A stretch of DNA of 44,060 nucleotides from contig JAJEAH010000065.1 of the NCBI GenBank assembly GCA_022824225.1, positions 1-44,060 of the forward strand, in the 5' to 3' direction. The notes beneath the pieces were generated by a model, which was not told the DNA's origin, made no database searches, and saw only the letters and a program-made list of their open reading frames with translations. Origin of the DNA: Chloroflexota bacterium. GTDB taxonomy: Bacteria; Chloroflexota; UBA11872; VXOZ01. A program made the position numbers and the translations under genes. Shown one piece after another: positions 31,971 through 40,054 of the stretch (position 1 is its first letter; every line of letters starts with the position of its first letter).

Positions 31971-33686
31971 ATGCAACAGGTTGAGGGCGTAACCCATGAA
32001 CCGGAGGAGTCCGGCCCTCTCGGACCGACCCTCGGCGCGGCGTTCCAGGGCGTCCTGCTGTCCCTGCCGCCAACCGTGCTGACCATGCTGCTCTTCGCCC
32101 GCGCGTCGGGACTGGGTGACGGCTATGTAACGTGGTCCGTGCTGGCGGCGGTTGCCGTCAGCGGTATCACCACCGCGCTCCAGGCGGCGCGTTTCGGTCC
32201 AATCGGCGGCGGCAACATTCTCATGGCCGGCGCCGTTCCCAGCTACCTTGCCATCGGGCTGCTGGCTTTGGATCAGGCAGGCCCGGCAACGCTCGCCGCC
32301 CTGGTGGTCATCTCATCGCTCACCCAATTCGCCTTGGCGGCCTATCTGCCGCGTTTGCGCCGCATCGTCACACCGGTCGTCTCCGGCACGGTGATCATGC
32401 TGATTGCGGCGAGTGTCTTACCGCTTACGGTAGATAGGCTCGGGCAAGTCCCGGAAGGCGCGCCCGCGTTGGCCGGGCCGGCCGTGGCCGGCATCACGCT
32501 GCTCGCGGTTGCGGCCCTGGGGCTGCGCGCGACGGGCGCCCTGCGCCTATGGACGCCGTTGCTCGGCGTCCTGGTTGGCTGCGCTGCGGCTGCCGCGTTT
32601 GGCATCTACGACCCCACGAGCTTAGTGGAAGCGCCGTGGCTGGGCGTGCCTGAGCTTTGGCTGCCCGGCTTCGCAGTCGTGCCGGACGCGGAATTCTGGG
32701 CGTTGCTGCCCATGTTTCTGATCGTGTCCATATCGGGCGCGATCAAGGCGGTCGGGTCTAGCGTTGTGGTGCAGCAGGTCTCGTGGCGGGAGCCGCGCGT
32801 AACCGACTACCGCCGGGTGCAGGGCACGGTCAACGCGAACGCGCTGGGCTCATTGCTTTCAGGGTTGCTGGGCGTGCTGCCCACCGGCACCTACGCCGCT
32901 ACCAGCGTTTCGCTCATCAATTTCACCGGCGTGGCCGCGCGCTCAGTCGGCTACGCAATTGGGATCATGTTGGTTGTGCTCGCGCTCCTGCCCAAACCCA
33001 TGGCGCTCCTGCTCACGGTGCCTAACGCGGTCACCAGCGCCTACATGCTCATGCTCATGGGCCTGCTCTTCGTGGAAGGACTGCGCACTGTCGCCCAAGA
33101 CGGTCTCGATCAGCGCAAGATCTTGATCGTGGCGCTCTCACTGGCGGTAGGCATCGGACTGCAAGGCGACAACATCATTACGCAGGTTATTGGCGGCGCG
33201 TGGGGCCTGGTGTTGGGCAACGGTTTGATCGCGGGCGCCATGGTCGCGCTTCTGCTGACCGTGTTCATCGAGCTGGCGGCCCCCCGGCGGAAACGGCTCG
33301 AGATTTCGCTAGACATCAGCGCGTTGCCGCAACTCGATGAATTCCTGGCCCAGATAGCGGTCAACCTGGGTTGGAATGAGGAATCAGTCAACCGGCTGCG
33401 CTTGGTGGGCGAGGAGGCGCTGTCGAGCTTGCTGGGAGAACAGCTCGACGACAGTTCGCGGCGTCTGATCGTGCTGGCGCGTCCGGCTGCAAGCGTGATC
33501 GAGCTAGAGTTCATGGCGGTGTTGGCAGAGGAGAATATCGAGGACGCGCTCGCCTACATGAGCGCCCAGTCCGACGCGCCCGCAGCGGGTGAAATCTCCC
33601 TGCGGCTGCTCCGGCACTTCGCCTCCGGCGTGCGCCACCGCAAGTATCAGGGCATAGACATCGTGACCGTCGAGGTGGTGCGCTAA
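31971..33686 (+). CDS. NCS2-type purine/pyrimidine permease fused to a GHKL-ATPase-like domain
   Basis: Residues ~15-435 of 571 form a 12-14-helix permease of the NCS2/NAT (xanthine-uracil) family: FGPIGGGNILMAGAVPSYLA, PVVSGTVIMLIAASVLPLTV, NANALGSLLSGLLGVLPTGT and NFTGVAARSVGYAIGIM (equivalent of the TGVASR motif). The proton-coupled substrate is probably a nucleobase. After PRRKRLEISLD a ~135-residue soluble tail reads DISALPQLDEFLAQIAVNLG, RLRLVGEEALSSLLGE and ISLRLLRHFASGVRHRKYQG, matching the course of an RsbW/HATPase_c_2 domain but with its ATP-binding N-box Asn and G-boxes degraded. ATG 31971 has GGGGA upstream; a GTG at 31959 is possible. It stands alone. Confidence 0.85.
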   Translation: MQQVEGVTHEPEESGPLGPTLGAAFQGVLLSLPPTVLTMLLFARASGLGDGYVTWSVLAAVAVSGITTALQAARFGPIGGGNILMAGAVPSYLAIGLLALDQAGPATLAALVVISSLTQFALAAYLPRLRRIVTPVVSGTVIMLIAASVLPLTVDRLGQVPEGAPALAGPAVAGITLLAVAALGLRATGALRLWTPLLGVLVGCAAAAAFGIYDPTSLVEAPWLGVPELWLPGFAVVPDAEFWALLPMFLIVSISGAIKAVGSSVVVQQVSWREPRVTDYRRVQGTVNANALGSLLSGLLGVLPTGTYAATSVSLINFTGVAARSVGYAIGIMLVVLALLPKPMALLLTVPNAVTSAYMLMLMGLLFVEGLRTVAQDGLDQRKILIVALSLAVGIGLQGDNIITQVIGGAWGLVLGNGLIAGAMVALLLTVFIELAAPRRKRLEISLDISALPQLDEFLAQIAVNLGWNEESVNRLRLVGEEALSSLLGEQLDDSSRRLIVLARPAASVIELEFMAVLAEENIEDALAYMSAQSDAPAAGEISLRLLRHFASGVRHRKYQGIDIVTVEVVR

Positions 33687-33979
33687 CCTAACCCAAGGCG
33701 CTTACGCGCGCCCCTCGCCTGGACGCGAATCTGCACCCGCATCATTCGTTGCCCGCGCGCCGACCGCGACTTTGGCGGGACGCCGGTTCTACCCACCCAC
33801 ACTTCGGAAACGCCGCAATCTCGCAGAAACCGACAAGACTATAGCCCACCGCCGCTCGCTCCTTCCAGGCCGCCAATGCCTCTGCGGGGGTCACACCGAT
33901 TGTCTACAAGCCGTTTCTGTGGTATACACTTACTAGCTCTGCTTACACTGTAGTCACGCACCCCAAGGAGTAGTCTACG

Positions 33980-34837
33980 ATGCCGTATACTGCGGACATC
34001 AGCCGGAACAACCCCGGCTGCTTCCTCTTCCTGCTCGACCAATCGGCTTCGATGAGAGAGGCCCTTGGCGGGCAGCCCGGCCTGCAAAAGATGGACGGCG
34101 CGGCCGATGCCATCAATCGGATTCTCGACGCCATCTCCCAGCGCTGCTCCCAGGGCATGGATATCCGCGACTACTTCCACATTGGCGTTATCACGTACAC
34201 CACCGACAGTGAAGGAACCCCAATACTGGCAACCGTCTTTCCCGAAACCTCTCTGCAACAGCCCTTCTTGACGGTCAGCCAGGTGGTAGACGCGGCCGAC
34301 GTGGAGGAACGGCAGGTCAAGGAGTCCGACGGGGCCGGCGGTATCGTGGAAGTTACGCGCAAGTTTCCGGTGTGGCTCCGGCCGACGGCCAGCTACGGCA
34401 CCCCCATGTGCGGGGCGCTGGCCGCCGCCGCGAGCGCCGTGGGAGCGTGGACGGAAGAACACCCGGATTCCTATCCCCCAATGGTGATCAACATCTCCGA
34501 CGGCGCCGCCGGCGATGGGGATCCTGAACCCATAGCCCAAGAACTCATGGCTCTGGCAACCAACGACGGCGCCACGCTGCTCTACAACGCGCACCTTTCG
34601 GAGGTGTCCGCACCGCCGGTGCAGTACCCGGCCGCTGAGAGCGACCTGCCTCCGGATGACTTCGCGGCGTCGATGTTCCGCATGTCTTCCGTCTTTCCGG
34701 ATCCGGTCCGCGACCTTGCGACGAGCATGGAATTGCCGGTGGTGGAGGGTTCGCGCGGGTACGTCTACAACGCCGACATGGTGGCTCTGGTGCAGTTCTT
34801 GGATATTGGGACGCGCGCCGCTTCGGATCTGCACTGA
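33980..34837 (+). CDS. VWA-domain (TerY-like) protein of a TerY-P triad
   Basis: The 285-residue VWA protein has the MIDAS motif DQSAS at D20, then MDGAADAINRILDAI, GVITYTTDSEGTPIL, PTASYGTPMCGALAAAASAV (the MIDAS Thr) and MVINISDGAAGDGDPEPIAQ. AAGGAG precedes ATG 33980. The order VWA, PP2C phosphatase, kinase is that of the TerY-P triad linked in comparative genomics to tellurite-resistance-type stress and defence systems. It likely binds a partner through a metal ion and is switched by phosphorylation. Confidence 0.9.
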   Translation: MPYTADISRNNPGCFLFLLDQSASMREALGGQPGLQKMDGAADAINRILDAISQRCSQGMDIRDYFHIGVITYTTDSEGTPILATVFPETSLQQPFLTVSQVVDAADVEERQVKESDGAGGIVEVTRKFPVWLRPTASYGTPMCGALAAAASAVGAWTEEHPDSYPPMVINISDGAAGDGDPEPIAQELMALATNDGATLLYNAHLSEVSAPPVQYPAAESDLPPDDFAASMFRMSSVFPDPVRDLATSMELPVVEGSRGYVYNADMVALVQFLDIGTRAASDLH

Positions 34838-34854
34838 TCGGCTTGCTGTCCAAG

Positions 34855-35634
34855 ATGGCCCTTCAACCCCCCAAGCAGTTCTGGCTGCCCAAGGCAGGCA
34901 ACCGTCCGGACGAATACGAGGACGCGGCCCGAGCGGTCTATCCCCAGCGCATCGGCGCGTCCGGCCGCCGCACGGTCCGGGTGGTTGTAGCCGACGGCGC
35001 CAGCGAATCCGCCTTTGCCCGGGAGTGGGCGAATATCCTGACCGACGCCTTCGTCGACCGGCCCCTCGACCTCCGCAACCTGACGGAGGAGTCCCTCTCT
35101 GCTTGGTTGGCCGCGGCGCAAGCGGAATGGCACGCCGGCGTGCCCTGGGACCGCGTGCCCTGGCATGGCGAGGCCAAAGCGCGGGCCGGGGCCTTCGCCA
35201 GTCTGTTGGGGCTGACCGTTGGGACGGCGCCGGACGACCCCCGGCGCCTTTGTTGGCAGGCGGTGGCTGTGGGGGATAGCTGCCTCTTCATCGTCCGCGG
35301 CGGTCGCCTGCAAGTCTCCTTTCCCCTGGCAGACGCCGCCCAGTTCGACAATACGCCCGCCCTGGTGTGCAGCAACCCGGCCAATGCCGGAGATTTGTGG
35401 GAAGAGGTGCGGCGCGGCGGCGGCCAATGCGCGGCGGGAGACCTCTTCATCCTGGCGTCCGACGCGCTCGCTTGCTGGTTCCTGGCCAGTAACGCCGCCG
35501 GCGAGAAGCCCTGGGAGACCCTCCAGGCCTTGAACGCGTCGCGATGGGCCGACTGGGTCACGGAGCAGCGGGACGCCGGAGCGATGCGCAACGACGACAC
35601 CACGGTGGTCGTCATCGCGGTCGCCGAGACCTGA
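34855..35634 (+). CDS. PP2C-type protein phosphatase of the triad
   Basis: The 259-residue protein shows VRVVVADGASESAFAREWAN (metal-binding Asp, D47), QAVAVGDSCLFIVRGGRLQV, DLFILASDALACWFLA and NDDTTVVVIAVAE (D247/D248), the PP2C core in order. It should remove phosphates put on by the kinase encoded next. ATG 34855 lies 17 bases after the VWA stop; TTG 34843 is an alternative and neither has a strong ribosome-binding site, so coupling is likely. Confidence 0.88.
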   Translation: MALQPPKQFWLPKAGNRPDEYEDAARAVYPQRIGASGRRTVRVVVADGASESAFAREWANILTDAFVDRPLDLRNLTEESLSAWLAAAQAEWHAGVPWDRVPWHGEAKARAGAFASLLGLTVGTAPDDPRRLCWQAVAVGDSCLFIVRGGRLQVSFPLADAAQFDNTPALVCSNPANAGDLWEEVRRGGGQCAAGDLFILASDALACWFLASNAAGEKPWETLQALNASRWADWVTEQRDAGAMRNDDTTVVVIAVAET

Positions 35635-35650
35635 GAGGTGCAGCGCAGCC

Positions 35651-37030
35651 ATGTCCTGGCCGGGAATAACCGACTTCAGCGAGGCGGTGCAAAATCCCCG
35701 CCTGTGCTTCAAGGGCACCGAGCTTGAGGGCGGAGAGGTAGCCGTTAACCAACGGGGCATGCCCTTGGTCTTTTCCGGCTCTTTCGCCTGCGTCTACTCG
35801 GTCTCGGTCGGCGGCGCGTCCCGCCATGGCGGCGGCGCGTTCGCGGTGCGCTGCTTCACCCGCGAGGTCAAGGACCAGCAGTCCCGCTACAACCAGTTGA
35901 GCGACTATCTGCTCAATGTCCTGCCGCCGGCCTTCGTGCACTTTGAGTACCTGGAAGACGGCATCAACCTCAAAGGCCGCTGGTACCCCATCGTCAAGAT
36001 GGAGTGGGTGGAAGGCGAGGTGTTGAGCACGTTCGTCGACTCCAAGCTGCAAGAGCCGGAAACGCTGCGGCGCATCGCCGCCCAGTGGCGCGGTGGCACG
36101 ACCGCCAGCTTGCGCGGGCTGCGCATCGCCCACAACGACTTGCAGCATGGCAACGTGATGGTACAGGCGGACGGCAACATCCGCCTGGTGGACTACGACG
36201 GCATGTTCCTGCCCCAGTTTCGCGGCGAGCGCAGCCCGGAATTGGGGCACAAGAACTACCAACATCCGCAGCGGTCGGCGGAAGACTACGACGATTACGT
36301 GGACAACTTTCCCACCCTCGTGGTCTATCTCAGCCTGCTGGCCGTTGCCGCCGACCCCACGCTCTGGACTTTCTACAACGACGACAACCTGATCTTTACC
36401 GGCAAGGACTACGCCGACCCCGGCAACTCCGCCGTTTTCGACCGCCTGAAGAAGTCCCGCGATCCCGCCGTGGTCAAACTGACGGAACGCCTGGAGGAGT
36501 ACTGCGCTCTGCCCAGGGTAGCGGACGTGCCGGACCTGGAGACGATTCTGCAAGACGTCCCGCCCAGCACAGCGCCGTCGTCACCGGCAACTGGGCCCGC
36601 GACAAGGTCGAAGCCTGCGACAGGGTCGAAGCCTGGGACAAGGTCCAGGCCAGGGTCCGCGCCGGGTCTGTCAGCGGTCACGTCGCGGACAGCAACGCCG
36701 ACCGCGGCCGGTCCGAGCCGCCGCCAAACGCGGCCGCCCGCGCGGCCGCCAGCGAGACCGGCCGGTTCTCGCAAGCGGCGTCGCGCCCGGAAAACCTCCC
36801 GTCACGCTCCTCCGGCGCAGCCTGCTGCCCCAGCCCCGCCCGGGCCCGCTCAGGCCTTCCGAACCGGCGCTGCCAGGGGCGCAGCCATCCCAAGCGCCAA
36901 GCTGCCGGCGTTGAATTCGCTTGCAAGAGACGTCCCAAAAGTGCTGCTGGCCGTCGCGGCCACGGTCCTCATGGTCATTGTGGTGCTCGCGGCCCTGTCT
37001 GCGTGGGCGGTTGTGCTGTACGGCTGGTAA
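35651..37030 (+). CDS. Protein kinase-like protein of the triad, membrane-anchored
   Basis: Of 459 residues, ~25-300 form a kinase fold: glycine loop FSGSFACVYSV, AVRCF in place of AVK (Arg at the usual Lys), IVKMEWVEGEVLSTFVDSKL, catalytic loop HNDLQHGNVMV at 161-171, DYDG at 181 for DFG, and GHKNYQHPQRSAEDYDDYVD. The TerY-P kinases share AVRCF and DYDG, so it is probably active in its own way or a pseudokinase. A ~130-residue Pro/Ala/Arg-rich linker with TRSKPATGSKPGTRSRPG repeats leads to one C-terminal membrane helix (LLAVAATVLMVIVVLAALSA). It begins 16 bases after the phosphatase. No ter or zinc-ribbon genes are beside it. Confidence 0.87.
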   Translation: MSWPGITDFSEAVQNPRLCFKGTELEGGEVAVNQRGMPLVFSGSFACVYSVSVGGASRHGGGAFAVRCFTREVKDQQSRYNQLSDYLLNVLPPAFVHFEYLEDGINLKGRWYPIVKMEWVEGEVLSTFVDSKLQEPETLRRIAAQWRGGTTASLRGLRIAHNDLQHGNVMVQADGNIRLVDYDGMFLPQFRGERSPELGHKNYQHPQRSAEDYDDYVDNFPTLVVYLSLLAVAADPTLWTFYNDDNLIFTGKDYADPGNSAVFDRLKKSRDPAVVKLTERLEEYCALPRVADVPDLETILQDVPPSTAPSSPATGPATRSKPATGSKPGTRSRPGSAPGLSAVTSRTATPTAAGPSRRQTRPPARPPARPAGSRKRRRARKTSRHAPPAQPAAPAPPGPAQAFRTGAARGAAIPSAKLPALNSLARDVPKVLLAVAATVLMVIVVLAALSAWAVVLYGW

Positions 37031-37140
37031 CGGCTCACCCGCAAGCAGGCGCAAGTCCGCGCCGGGGAGCCATAGCGGCGCGTATACTTACTCAAACGCT
37101 CGCCCGCCGCCGCGCCGCTCACTCCACCGCTCACTCTGCA

Positions 37141-37812
37141 TCAAGGGTTGGCGCCGTGCGCGGCTAGGAGACGCCAGGCTCCCACAAGCAGCGTAATGGC
37201 CCCAACCACAGCGGCTATGATGAAGGGCGCTCCCCAGCCCACCACCGCGCCAGTGATACCGATCGCGACCAACCCCAAGCCGAGCCAGTTGACCCAGGAA
37301 CCGAACAGGGCCCGGACAGGCTTACCTAAGATCAAGAGGGCAACTCCGATCCATAGCATGACATTGCCAACGCCTATGATCGTCTCCAGCGTCGCCATCG
37401 TCCCCTGCTGCCCGTAGCCATAGCGGAAGAACTCATAGAGAAGAAGCTCCGGCGTCGCGCCGGCGATGCCGATGAGGAGCCCAAGTGCTGCCGCGCCCAA
37501 TCCCAGCTTGTTGGCCCACCCCAGCTTGCTGGTCCATCCCGGCCTGCTGGCCAATCCCAGCAAGCCGAGCAGCAGACGGATAATGACGATGCAGACCCCG
37601 CACGTAATGACTTGGGAGCCGAGCAACTGCAGCATTTGCTCGCCCGCTTCCGGTTCGCTCGGGGGTAAGAACTCTCGCTCTGCAGGCGCGCCCAAGAGCG
37701 TCAAGAGCTGCATGAGCGCTGCGAATAGGATTCCCCCGAAAACTCCGCTTGAGACCATGATGATGACGCCGGTCGCCATCACGGCAAACCCTATCTTGTA
37801 CGATAGTCCCAT
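37141..37812 (-). CDS. Multi-pass membrane protein of unknown function
   Basis: The 223-residue protein starts MGLSYKIGFAVMATGVIIMV and has about six hydrophobic segments (IGFAVMATGVIIMVSSGVFG; LLGSQVITCGVCIVIIRLLL; LGLGAAALGLLIGIAGATPE; NVMLWIGVALLILGKPV; WLGLGLVAIGITGAVVGW; IIAAVVGAITLLVGAWRLLA). A short internal tandem, GWTSKLGWANKLGLG, stands before the third. I do not recognise a family. It is convergent with the TerY-P triad and starts 148 bp downstream of the YyaL-like gene on the same strand. Confidence 0.75.
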   Translation of the reverse strand: MGLSYKIGFAVMATGVIIMVSSGVFGGILFAALMQLLTLLGAPAEREFLPPSEPEAGEQMLQLLGSQVITCGVCIVIIRLLLGLLGLASRPGWTSKLGWANKLGLGAAALGLLIGIAGATPELLLYEFFRYGYGQQGTMATLETIIGVGNVMLWIGVALLILGKPVRALFGSWVNWLGLGLVAIGITGAVVGWGAPFIIAAVVGAITLLVGAWRLLAAHGANP

Positions 37813-37960
37813 CCGCTAGCCTGCCTTGCCCTTTAGGCCGATCCCGACCCCTGGCAGATCCCCAGCTTTCGCCCGGTCTTGCCCGATATCCGCCGACCGG
37901 CGGGCCCGCACAAGCCCATGCGCCATCTTCCCGATCATCGACCCAGCCGAGACGCCTTGC

Positions 37961-39763
37961 CTAGTCGCGTTCTCCTTGAGACTCCACCTGTTCGAAGATG
38001 CCGGCGAGATCACCCGGCGTGGCGGCGCGCGCCTCTTCCTGCCAGCCGGAATACACCCGCGCCTCGGGCTGTTCGCCTTCTGCCGCAATCTCGTGGGCCG
38101 CGAGCAGGTCCGCATCGCGTTCCGGGTCGAGCCACTGCACGATTTGTGCGGGCGTGTGAATACGCCGCGCTTGCTGAAATAGCGCTTGGGCCGCCGCCGA
38201 CGCCCGGGACCCAATCACGACGATGCGTGTTGGCGCCCGCAAGAGGCGGTCGACCGCCTGCCCGTAGAGCGCGCCGAAGTGCGCAAAGTGCCGGAACGAA
38301 TCGGCATAGTTTGCCAAGGCGGACTGGGCCGCCGCGCGGTACATCTCGTCACCGGTAAGCTGCCAGAGGCGGATCATGAGCGCCGCCGCGGCTGCGGTGT
38401 CCGCCATTACCTCCTGGCGCTGGGCCAGCAAACCCAGCGGGGAATCCGTCAGCCCCGGCGCGCTATCCCAGAACCCTCCGGTCTTGGCATCGTGGTGGAC
38501 GCGCAAGCAATGCGCGGCCACGGCCTGGGCGCGTTTCAGATACTCGCGCTCGCCGGTGGTCTCGTAGGCCTGCGCGAAGGCTTGGGCCGCGGCCGTTTGG
38601 TCGGGCAGCCATCCCCAATCGTACGGGTCGCAGTCCCAATTGCGGGCGATGCCGCGTTCGGCATCCCACATGGCGTGCCACACGTGGCGCAGGGCCGCGG
38701 TCGCTTGGTCAAGGTACGCCGGTTGCTCCGTGGTGCGGTAGGCGGTCAGGAACGCCTGCGCCGCCTGCGCGGTTTCCTTGGCATGAATGACCCTGTCCGT
38801 GCACGTCTCGGCGAAAGCCGCCCGCTCCGCCGCGGGCAGTTGGTAGTATTCCTGCGGCGCGTAGAACCCGCCGTAGAATCCCCCGCTGGCGGCATCCCGC
38901 AGCTTCTCCGCCAGGTAGGCCAACACGCGCGCGCCGGTCTGGAGGAAGGCCTCTTCCCGAAAAACGTGGGCGGCCTCGAAATAGAGCGCGGCCAGGGCCG
39001 CGTTTTCTTCCAGGGTGCATTCGCGCTCCGGGTTCTCCCACTGCGCGTCGTTGGCAAAGCGAAAGAACACGCCGTCATTGCGCTCGAAGAGGTTGCTCAA
39101 CGCCATGATGTCGAGGGAATGTTTGACCAGCGCCGCCAGATCGAAGTCGAGGCTGTGCTGGCACCATTCCAGCGCGAAGCCCAGCGCCTCGGTGTGGGTG
39201 AACTTGGGGGCGTCGTCGAAGCCGCCGTTCACGCGGTCGAAGGCGGACATGATGAATGCCATGGTCTCGGTGGGAATCGCGGGCGTGAGCACGCCGTCCG
39301 CGGCTTTCTCCGCCGCCTCGGCCTCACGCCGCTTTGCTTCCAACGCGCCGAGCTTTGCGCGGATGGTCTCGCGGTTCTTGCGGTATTCTTCGGCGAGTTC
39401 CACCAGGAAGTCGCGCATCTCCTGCACGGGAATGTACGTCGCGCCCGCCATGAGTTCGCCTTCCGGCGTGAGAAAGGCCGTGGTGGGCCAGCCGCCGCGA
39501 TTGTAGCGCCGGTCGATGTCCGGGCGCGCGGCGGCATCCACCCGCACCGGCACAAATTCGGTCTTGACGAGATACTGCACGGTTTCGTCCGAATAGGCGC
39601 GCTCATCGATGAGATGCGACCATTGGCTCCACGCCGTGGTGATGCAGAGCAGTATGGGCCGGTTGCGCGCTTGCGCCTCGGCAAACGCTTCCTCCGACCA
39701 CGCCCGCCACGGGATGAGGTGCGCGCTATTGGGGCGCGGCGATAGACTAAACGTTGCTGACAT
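37961..39763 (-). CDS. YyaL/DUF255-type thioredoxin-like and six-hairpin glycosidase-like protein
   Basis: The 600-residue protein follows the YyaL plan: an N-terminal thioredoxin-like domain (WRAWSEEAFAEAQARNRPIL; EFVPVRVDAAARPDIDRRYN; GWPTTAFLTPEGELMAGATY) then an alpha/alpha toroid like N-acylglucosamine 2-epimerases (DDAPKFTHTEALGFALEWC; FFRFANDAQWENPERECTLE; GFWDSAPGLTDSPLGLLAQR). The family signature CHWCH is AWSQWSH here: both cysteines are Ser (S46, S49), so thiol chemistry is lost. Its function is not established. ATG 39763 gives MSATFSLSPRPNSAHLIPWR; the frame is open to 39802. Confidence 0.87.
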   Translation of the reverse strand: MSATFSLSPRPNSAHLIPWRAWSEEAFAEAQARNRPILLCITTAWSQWSHLIDERAYSDETVQYLVKTEFVPVRVDAAARPDIDRRYNRGGWPTTAFLTPEGELMAGATYIPVQEMRDFLVELAEEYRKNRETIRAKLGALEAKRREAEAAEKAADGVLTPAIPTETMAFIMSAFDRVNGGFDDAPKFTHTEALGFALEWCQHSLDFDLAALVKHSLDIMALSNLFERNDGVFFRFANDAQWENPERECTLEENAALAALYFEAAHVFREEAFLQTGARVLAYLAEKLRDAASGGFYGGFYAPQEYYQLPAAERAAFAETCTDRVIHAKETAQAAQAFLTAYRTTEQPAYLDQATAALRHVWHAMWDAERGIARNWDCDPYDWGWLPDQTAAAQAFAQAYETTGEREYLKRAQAVAAHCLRVHHDAKTGGFWDSAPGLTDSPLGLLAQRQEVMADTAAAAALMIRLWQLTGDEMYRAAAQSALANYADSFRHFAHFGALYGQAVDRLLRAPTRIVVIGSRASAAAQALFQQARRIHTPAQIVQWLDPERDADLLAAHEIAAEGEQPEARVYSGWQEEARAATPGDLAGIFEQVESQGERD

Positions 39764-39960
39764 GGAGTCGGCTTGATCCTCTGCACGCGTAACGAGAAAC
39801 AATGTGAATTGGTGACTTCATTATACCGGGAGGCGGTTGCCAGACCCATGGGCAGGCGCGAGAGAGGATTCTCGAGGCGCGTCCGACCGCACACTGGGAC
39901 TGTCCGCGGCCGATGGTCCGGGCCCAATCGCACTGCCGGCACGCCGCAAGGGAATCACAC

Positions 39961-39996
39961 AGGGAGAGGGATACGCCTAGGCGTATCCCTCTCCCT
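39961..39996. terminator. Perfect 36-bp palindrome downstream of the third solute-binding gene
   Basis: AGGGAGAGGGATACGCCT is followed directly by its exact reverse complement. It lies 59 bp past the stop of the minus-strand lipoprotein gene and before the YyaL-like gene, where a transcript end is expected. There is no T-run, so it may act by structure alone. Confidence 0.55.
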
Positions 39997-40054
39997 GCAA
40001 GCGCCCCGTGCTCAGACGGACCAACGCAGCGGCGCGGTGTATACGCTGCGGGCC

